NCBI GenBank assembly: GCA_026936325.1 | Contig: JAPTHN010000003.1 | Location: 36,782,011 to 36,846,010, forward strand | Direction: 5' to 3' | Length of the DNA: 64,000 nucleotides | Source of the DNA: Platynereis dumerilii | Taxonomy: Eukaryota; Annelida; Polychaeta; Phyllodocida; Nereididae | Part shown: in pieces, positions 58,198 to 64,000 of the stretch | Layout: each line of letters opens with the position of its first letter | How positions within the stretch are numbered: position 1 is the stretch's first letter | Notes under the pieces: generated by a model | Databases searched by the model: none | The model's input: the letters and a program-made list of their open reading frames with translations, nothing else | Told to the model about the DNA's origin: nothing | Translations under genes and position numbers: made by a program

Positions 58198-59162
58198 GGG
58201 GAGAGTCCCCGCGATCGGAACACCTAACTTCAGCGGCTCGGGGCTCAAAGGGTAACAGTAGTATGATGTTAAAAACTAGCCACAAAGGCGGAGGTTGAGT
58301 TGAAATACATTGAGTTACAATATTGAGGGTTAAACTTGATATTTATGGACACTAGGCCATTGTCAAAAAAAGTCTTGAAATTCTCAAATCACTGACTTGG
58401 TATCCTCGATCGGACCACCAAGTTGCCTCGATTGGTCCACTACCAAAATCATGTTTTATGCAATTCAAATCATTGACATCATCCCAGATTACTCTAAAAC
58501 AGCAGTCCCCATGTGTCATTACTAATTTTTGACACCATATTAAAAGTTAGTGATTAAGCTGGTTTCGAGTTTTTTATAAATCATCAATATTATTCAAAAA
58601 ACCGCCAGTAGGGGGCATACTAGCATGGGAGTGAATTTTGCATAGGGTTTTGACTTAACCCTGGACTAGAATTTCAATTTTTTATGGATTAGTATTCATT
58701 ATAAAGCTTCAATTGTCATATATGCATGCTGTATTATCAATATCAATGCCCCCATGAGGTGGTCCAATCGAGGACACACTAGTGTTCCAATCGAGGATAT
58801 AACTGTCATTTGCAAAATTTAAGTCAGTGCTTTTTTATTTTATAGATAAGCACATTTTTCTTATTCGTTTTTGGAGACAATTACTTGATGGTCACTGGAA
58901 CAGATTTTGAAAAATGTTCCACCAACAGATCAGTTCTGAGGGTCAAACATTTGCACCCCAATGTTAGATCAGAGACTGTCATTTTAAATTTGTTATTTGG
59001 ACTTCAAATGTGGATGTGTTTTCAAGTCAATTCTACATGACCCCTTTCCAAATTAACTAAAAGCAACCACCTAGGACGGGTCTGGTTCTCATAAGGTTCA
59101 TAGTTATGTAATAATTGAACTGGTCCGATCGAGGCACCGGTCCGATCGAGGAGACTCTCCCC
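58198..59162. mobile_element. 965-bp TA-flanked MITE with GGTCCRATCGAGG motifs
   Basis: TA at 58196-58197 and 59163-59164; ends GGGGAGAGTCCCCGCGATCG and, inverted, GGGGAGAGTCTCCTCGATCG. The 13-mer GGTCCRATCGAGG (or its complement) recurs at 58404, 58426, 58761, 58784, 59122 and 59139. Confidence 0.85.
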
Positions 59163-59199
59163 TAAGTCTGAAACTGACTAACACTAGAGATTTGCATTG

Positions 59200-59640
59200 A
59201 AGCATTGATGTGACTAGCGAATTGTCTTGATGACATATAATGGTCATCTGTGTCTTGTATGAATATACACTGGCTAGATTTTGTCCTAAAAAGACAACTC
59301 TAGTATATATGTTTAGTCTGGCGTTGGACTAACATTCGGGTTTGCTGTACTAAAGCAATGACTTGACTTTTAAATTGTCTTGATATGACCTTTAATTGTT
59401 TTTGTGTATTCTGAAAATACTGGATGGGTTCTGTCTTTTTAAAGAAAAATCTATTTTGTCATGCCATGTTTGACATTGGACTTACATGAGGATTGGCAAT
59501 GACTTAAATTGTCTTGATTTGACATTTTTGTTTTGTGTATAAACTGATCGTGTCTTCTCAAAGACAAGCTATTCGGTTATGTTCAGTCTCGCATTGGACT
59601 AACTTTAAGTCAGTTGTCTTGAAAGCATTGACAATTTGAC
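59200..59640. repeat. Diverged 120-150-bp repeats
   Basis: GCRTTGGACTAAC occurs at 59321, a variant at 59473 and again at 59591; TTGTCTTGATNTGAC accompanies each. Confidence 0.55.
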
Positions 59641-59677
59641 ATTGGCAACTATTGGCATTACATGTATATCCAGCATA

Positions 59678-59870
59678 TACGAGGGGCATTCAGAAAGTTC
59701 ACGGCTTTTTTCTACACGGACACTTATATTCAATCTATAACTATGAAATTTTTAGAGGGCAAAATTCAGCAATTTTGGAATAGATTTCCAAAATTTTTGA
59801 CAATTTGCACATTTTCAAGTCATTCTGTGGTTGCCATGGAAACAGAAAGTTCAGCTGGGTGGCGCAGGTA
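59678..59870 (+). mobile_element. Orphan mariner-like end
   Basis: TA followed by CGAGGGGCATTCAGAAAGTT and CACGGC is the usual style of mariner-type TIRs. No inverted partner was found. It holds an X-box-like GTTGCCATGGAAAC at 59830. Confidence 0.45.
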
Positions 59871-60039
59871 ATACGGAGATCAGGAAAGCCATAAATTGTG
59901 GCTGAGAGAGACCCTGCTCTATCACTTGTATCAGTCAGATTGACAATAATTGACACAAGAAATATGATATTAGCTTTTATAAACACTCGCAAGTACATCA
60001 AAAGCATTTGAATATCTGAAATTGTCTAAATTAATTTGA

Positions 60040-60950
60040 ATATCTGGGGCACCCCACCCTTGGTATTTCCCCCGGAGATGCCCCACCATTGGGATAACCT
60101 TAGATATCACCAATCTTGGGGTATCCCGTGGGGTAGCCCCATCCGGGTATCCCGTGGGGGTGCCCCCAGGTGGCCCAAATCTTGGGAAATTCCCGGGTTG
60201 TCCCCATCCTTGGGGTATCCTCTTGATGTACCCCCACTCTTGGGGTATTCCCCAGGGTGACCCCACCCTTTGGGTATCCCGCGGGGTGCGGGGGTTTCCC
60301 AGAGGGGTTCGGGGTAATCTCCCCTTGGTTGCACTACCATTTTGGGCATCCCCGAGGGTGCCCACCCTTGGGGGTATCCCCATAGGGTGCCAAACCTTGG
60401 GGGTAGCCCCGGGGGTGCCCCAAACTTTGGGGAATCTCATGGGGGGTGCCCCCAACCTTCGGGTATCACCGGGGGTGCCCCACCCTTGGGTATCCCCAGG
60501 GATGCCCCCAACCTTGGGGTATCCCCAAGGGGTGCTGCCAGCCTTGGGGTATCCCCAAGGAGTGATGCCAGCCTTGGGGTATCGCCGCGCTTGCCCCCAT
60601 CCTTTGGGTATCCCCCAGGGTTGGGGTATCCCCTGGGGGTACCCCACCCTTTGGGATATCCCCCAGGGGTGCCCCTACCCTTTGGGTATCCCCGGGAATG
60701 CGCCAAACCTTGAGGTATCCCCCTGGGGTGCTCCAACCCTTTGGGTATCCTGTGAGTGTCCCAACCCTTTGGGTATCCCCTGGGGGTGCCCCCAACCTTG
60801 AGCTATCCCCGGGGATGCCCCCACCTTTGGGGTATCCCCTGGGGTGCCCCATCGTTTGGGTATCCTCTGGGGTACCCCCACCCTTTTTGTATCCCCAGGA
60901 GAGCGCTCAACCTTTCGTTATCCCAGGGGGTGCCCCACCCAAGTTATTTC
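60040..60950. repeat. GGGTATCCC array B
   Basis: About 28 units of 30-33 bases with core CCTTGGGGTATCCCC and a variable GGGGTGCCCCCA. The same motif as array A, 17 kb away. Open frames appear in several frames on both strands (GYPQGVP-like) because units are close to multiples of three. Confidence 0.9.
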
Positions 60951-62983
60951 AAATTGCAAGTTGTTTTGGCATCCAAATTGTTATAGTGAAGTTCATAGTT
61001 ATGAGAATGTCACAAAATTGTGAGAACTTCATCCTCACAATGACTGCTTATGGTTTCTTAGGGTAATACATTACTGGAAGTTATCACTGGGAAACTACAA
61101 TCCATTATGACATAATTAGTGGATTATTAGTTTCCCTGTCGTTTTCTTATCAAAAAAGTGCTGTAACCCTGGAATACTCGGGCAAATTAGCCAAAAATCA
61201 AGTAATATAATTTTAGATCATTTTGTGACCTTTTGACCAACTTAATTTGTACATTGGTCATACATTTGCAGAACTCACAATTCATATCATTTTGAATGGT
61301 AATTTGTTAGTCCAGTGGTTTGGGAGCTAGAGCAATTTTGTTTCTGCCGCCCCATAATTTTTGTGATCAAATCCGACTGGGTCTTCCATATTTAAGGGCC
61401 AACTAATAGCACTAAGCTGTTGCCTCAATCTTGGCTTCAAAGATTTTTTTATAGTCTATGGGTATATGTATTTCAGAAAAATGCAGTGACATTTTTCCTC
61501 CCCATGGGGTAACGATACCTGGTCTGTATCATGGACTAATACATGTAGTCAGTCACACGACTTTTTAAAAAGCAAAAGAAGCAGGCGACATTGCACAAGC
61601 CTGTGGTCCCATAAAACCATGCTATGCAATACAAATAGGAGTTAATGTTATTAACATTTAAACTGCACCCTCTTCGAATTTGTAACCATGGTTACTATTA
61701 ATACCCAATCCTTGTCTGGTTCAGAAGTAACAATATGCTTCTTATTTATTTTAAGCATCAATGAATATGACACCCGCTTGCAATTCTAAGATTGATTTCA
61801 TGCAGACGAATGCCACCTTCATGTTTATCACGTTCCTCTCATTACCATGGCAACAACTTGTACAAATTAACCCCTTTAGAAACAATGGTTTTAATTGATG
61901 CATTGCATGATGTCATATGTGTACAGGAAAATCACTTGAAGATTTCATGTTCTTCTGTCCAGTCGCAGGCGCTTGGGTTCAAGTAATGATACTTTGCCAA
62001 CTATTGTTTTAAATGTAATTTGTTTGCTCTGTTGCCATGGCAACAGTCTCTTTAACATAATTATTGTACTCTCAATTACATTTGCCAACCTACCATGAGC
62101 TTTTATTGGGTGAATAGATAACCGAAAATTGTATTTTGTTGAAATAATGTAGAGAATATTGACTCGGTAAGTCTGGTTGCTAGGGTGAGAATATATTGTT
62201 TATTTCCATAGCGACATCAACTCTATAAATCACTATATCCCCCGTGACAACTGTAACATTGTAAAAATAAACAAACATTTGAAATATATCCAAAAAAACC
62301 TTGTTCCATTTCAATCTGTTGTTTTTTCCGCTTTTCTGTGTTATTTTACGATTTTCAGAAAAAACTAAATCTGTTAGTCCTCCTGTTAAACTTCCACATA
62401 TATTTCTGAAAACTATATTGAAATTGATTGGTATGAAGTTGCTCTTTCACAAGACTGCCCAGGTGTGTCTTTTTATACCTTTGATTTGCAGGCATAAGAA
62501 ACTTCTTAAAGTCATTTCTATAAAAAAATGCATTTTTTGCTGGTTTTGTTTCCATAGCAACAAGAAAATAAAAGTATTGTTCTTGATTATGACTTTTTCT
62601 GAAAGGCTTATTGGTGATAGCAATATCCTGAAAAAATGAAATGATTCCTTAAAATAGGAAAAAACTTACAGAGGAAAATGTTGTTAACTTTTGTACCTGG
62701 ATTTTTGTGAGATGGTTGCCACGGAAACGAAAATAGCAAAAAAACTTGACGTTGAAGGTGGTAAAATTTTTCCAGAATTGGAAGCGTCTGGGTCTCCTCT
62801 ATCAAATAAGACCAAATTCAGCCTGTATATATTTTTTGTACTCAAAACTTGTGCTGGAGGCCCTTGGCTCCTGGACTATATATTGCTATGGACTTTAAAG
62901 AAGTGTGTCCACTGTCCATGGTATCAAATAGACTATTTTCGTAAAAACAACTCTTTCAACCCACAAAGAACCTACTAAGAATA

Positions 62984-62989
62984 TTTATT
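62984..62989 (-). terminator. Polyadenylation signal for the 63092 gene
   Basis: TTTATT on the plus strand reads AATAAA on the minus strand, about 105 bases past the TAG and just outside the large TIR element that ends at 62876. Confidence 0.4.
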
Positions 62990-63091
62990 CATATCTCGGG
63001 CATCAGACAAATTCTAGAAATTAAAAAAATGGCGACTAGGAGCTACTAGGTGTCCGTCTTCCTTGTTCTTAAGTATGGTCAGCCATGGGGC

Positions 63092-63283
63092 CTAGAAATA
63101 TTCCTTGAGCTGCTTTCTCACTACAATGCGTCTGGAATAACGGCCAACGACCTTCGGGGCCTTGCTTTTTGGGATGTCCACACAAGTCTGGATGATGATG
63201 CAGGCAAGGAACACCAAGAGAAGGGTCACTCCGGACAGCAAGTTTCCCCAGGGGTAAGCCTGCAGTGAGCCCAAGGACGCTTT
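63092..63283 (-). CDS. Last exon of a membrane-protein gene entering from the right edge
   Basis: On the minus strand a very strong acceptor (long T tract, then cattttttccag) precedes KASLGSLQAYPWGNLL, the hydrophobic segment SGVTLLLVFLACIIIQTCV, and the basic end DIPKSKAPKVVGRYSRRIVV, RKQLKEYF, then TAG. It looks like one terminal membrane helix with a positive cytosolic tail. AATAAA on the minus strand at 62984-62989 could end the transcript. The earlier exons must lie beyond 64000, because 63290-64000 shows no further exon. The family is not recognised. The local base composition is clearly richer in GC than its flanks, which supports coding. Confidence 0.6.
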   Translation of the reverse strand, partial: KASLGSLQAYPWGNLLSGVTLLLVFLACIIIQTCVDIPKSKAPKVVGRYSRRIVVRKQLKEYF

Positions 63284-64000
63284 CTGGAAAAAATGTGAAA
63301 AAAAAAAGTTTTTGTATTTGTGCTTTCATTAGGGTGCATCAAATGCCCTCATGTCAGAAATCAGTTTTACTCCAATTCTAAAATTGTTCTACCTCACGAA
63401 AAAGCACCCCATGCATGGATGTAGTACCATACGTGATTTGCTAATATTTCATTTTATTCCAATCAGTCAGTTGCAAATCACTTTATGGGGCCCTCTAGTT
63501 AATGTATAAATGGCACAGCCATGAAATTCGCGCAGCACTTAAAAAGTTTTTGTAGCTCTTATAGTGTTACCATAACTTTCATTAGATTTATTTCATATTC
63601 AAGGCATGAAAGGCAGTTATGTTACTGTTTTCAAAAAAATTGAAAGAGAGATATTTAGAAAAATAGAGAGGAATTTAGACTAGAAAGATACAATAGATAA
63701 AAAATAGAATATAGATAGATAGACAGATAGATAGATAAGATAACAAATAAATAGGATCAAGGATAAATAGAATTGATAGATAATCAGCTAAATAATAAAA
63801 AGAAGAAAACACTGAAAGCTGCCAAATTTAAGTTTATGCTAGATTGTTGATATTAAATAGGATAGGATAGGATATTTTAGTAGTGATAAAAAATGCAATA
63901 ACATGATCTGCTTGTAGATTAACTGCTTACTGATACATAATCATCAGTTTACAAAGATTATGTAACTTGAATTTTGTGTTTTCTTGCTGTCTGTTTTGAA
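63284..64000. other. Probable intron of the minus-strand gene
   Basis: Upstream of the 63283 acceptor, AT-rich, with the GATA-type repeat and no further exon. Confidence 0.5.
63690..63790. repeat. GATA-type microsatellite
   Basis: ATAGATAGATAGACAGATAG with changes; further AGGATAGGATAGGATA at 63856-63872. Confidence 0.8.

Larger units (their letters stand above)
55549..62876. mobile_element. 7.3-kb element with 1.1-kb inverted arms
   Basis: TA flanks (55547-55548, 62877-62878) and ends GTCCAGGAGCCAAG bound arms 55549-56640 and 61790-62876 that are highly similar inverted copies. The arms repeat X-box-like palindromes. The interior carries LINE-B, MITE 58198, a 59200-59640 repeat, an orphan CGAGGGG end and a GGGTATCCC array, so it has been a landing site for other repeats. 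No transposase gene was found; short frames in the arms are mirrored by duplication only. Confidence 0.78.

Noticed and set aside
60036-60881. Long open frames rich in GYPQG-like repeats on both strands
   Set aside because: They are produced by the GGGTATCCC array, appear in many frames at once and have no splice or start context.
55630-62805. Apparent conserved small proteins present twice (METKPAKNAFF and MIEETQTLPIL types)
   Set aside because: The copies are in inverted transposon arms; identity comes from the arms, not from selection on protein.

Overview
The window is AT-rich animal nuclear DNA: GT-AG introns, tRNA-derived SINEs, LINE fragments, many non-autonomous DNA transposons and simple repeats. 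I see no bacterial or viral gene structure. Protein and repeat style suggest a marine invertebrate, perhaps a deuterostome, but nothing in the sequence fixes the species.

Genes. The clear gene is a rhophilin (RHPN1/RHPN2 family Rho-GTP effector) on the plus strand. Fourteen coding exons lie between 11413 and 31654 and join in frame to give 654 residues: HR1 coiled coil, BRO1 domain, PDZ domain and a basic Ser-rich tail. The short N-terminal exon was not found; it lies in 1-11412 or outside the window. The 3' UTR probably ends near 33650. Two other partial genes are visible. One is a plus-strand pair of exons at 45195-45825, the second encoding a membrane helix and C-terminus. The other is the last exon of a minus-strand membrane-protein gene at 63092-63283, entering from the right edge. 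I recognise neither product.

Layout. 1-11412 is upstream or first-intron sequence with SINEs, MITEs and minisatellites. 11413-31654 is rhophilin; its introns hold SINEs, a 51-bp tandem array, a satellite-like ATAGA-rich region with copies of an exon end, and a 3.8-kb hAT-like element inside a SINE. 33661-36404 is intergenic with two MITEs. 36405-45063 is one minus-strand LINE copy split by about 6 kb of nested repeats. 46520-53442 is a large inverted-repeat element built on a 567-bp unit and carrying nested insertions. 53821-55545 is a TIR element with another inside one arm. 55549-62876 is a 7.3-kb element with arms of about 1.1 kb, filled with a LINE end, a TA-flanked MITE and a GGGTATCCC array.

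The rhophilin exons act together as one transcript. The rest is mainly a record of repeated transposon insertion, in which target-site duplications and interrupted older repeats give a relative order of events. No complete transposase or intact LINE reading frame is present.
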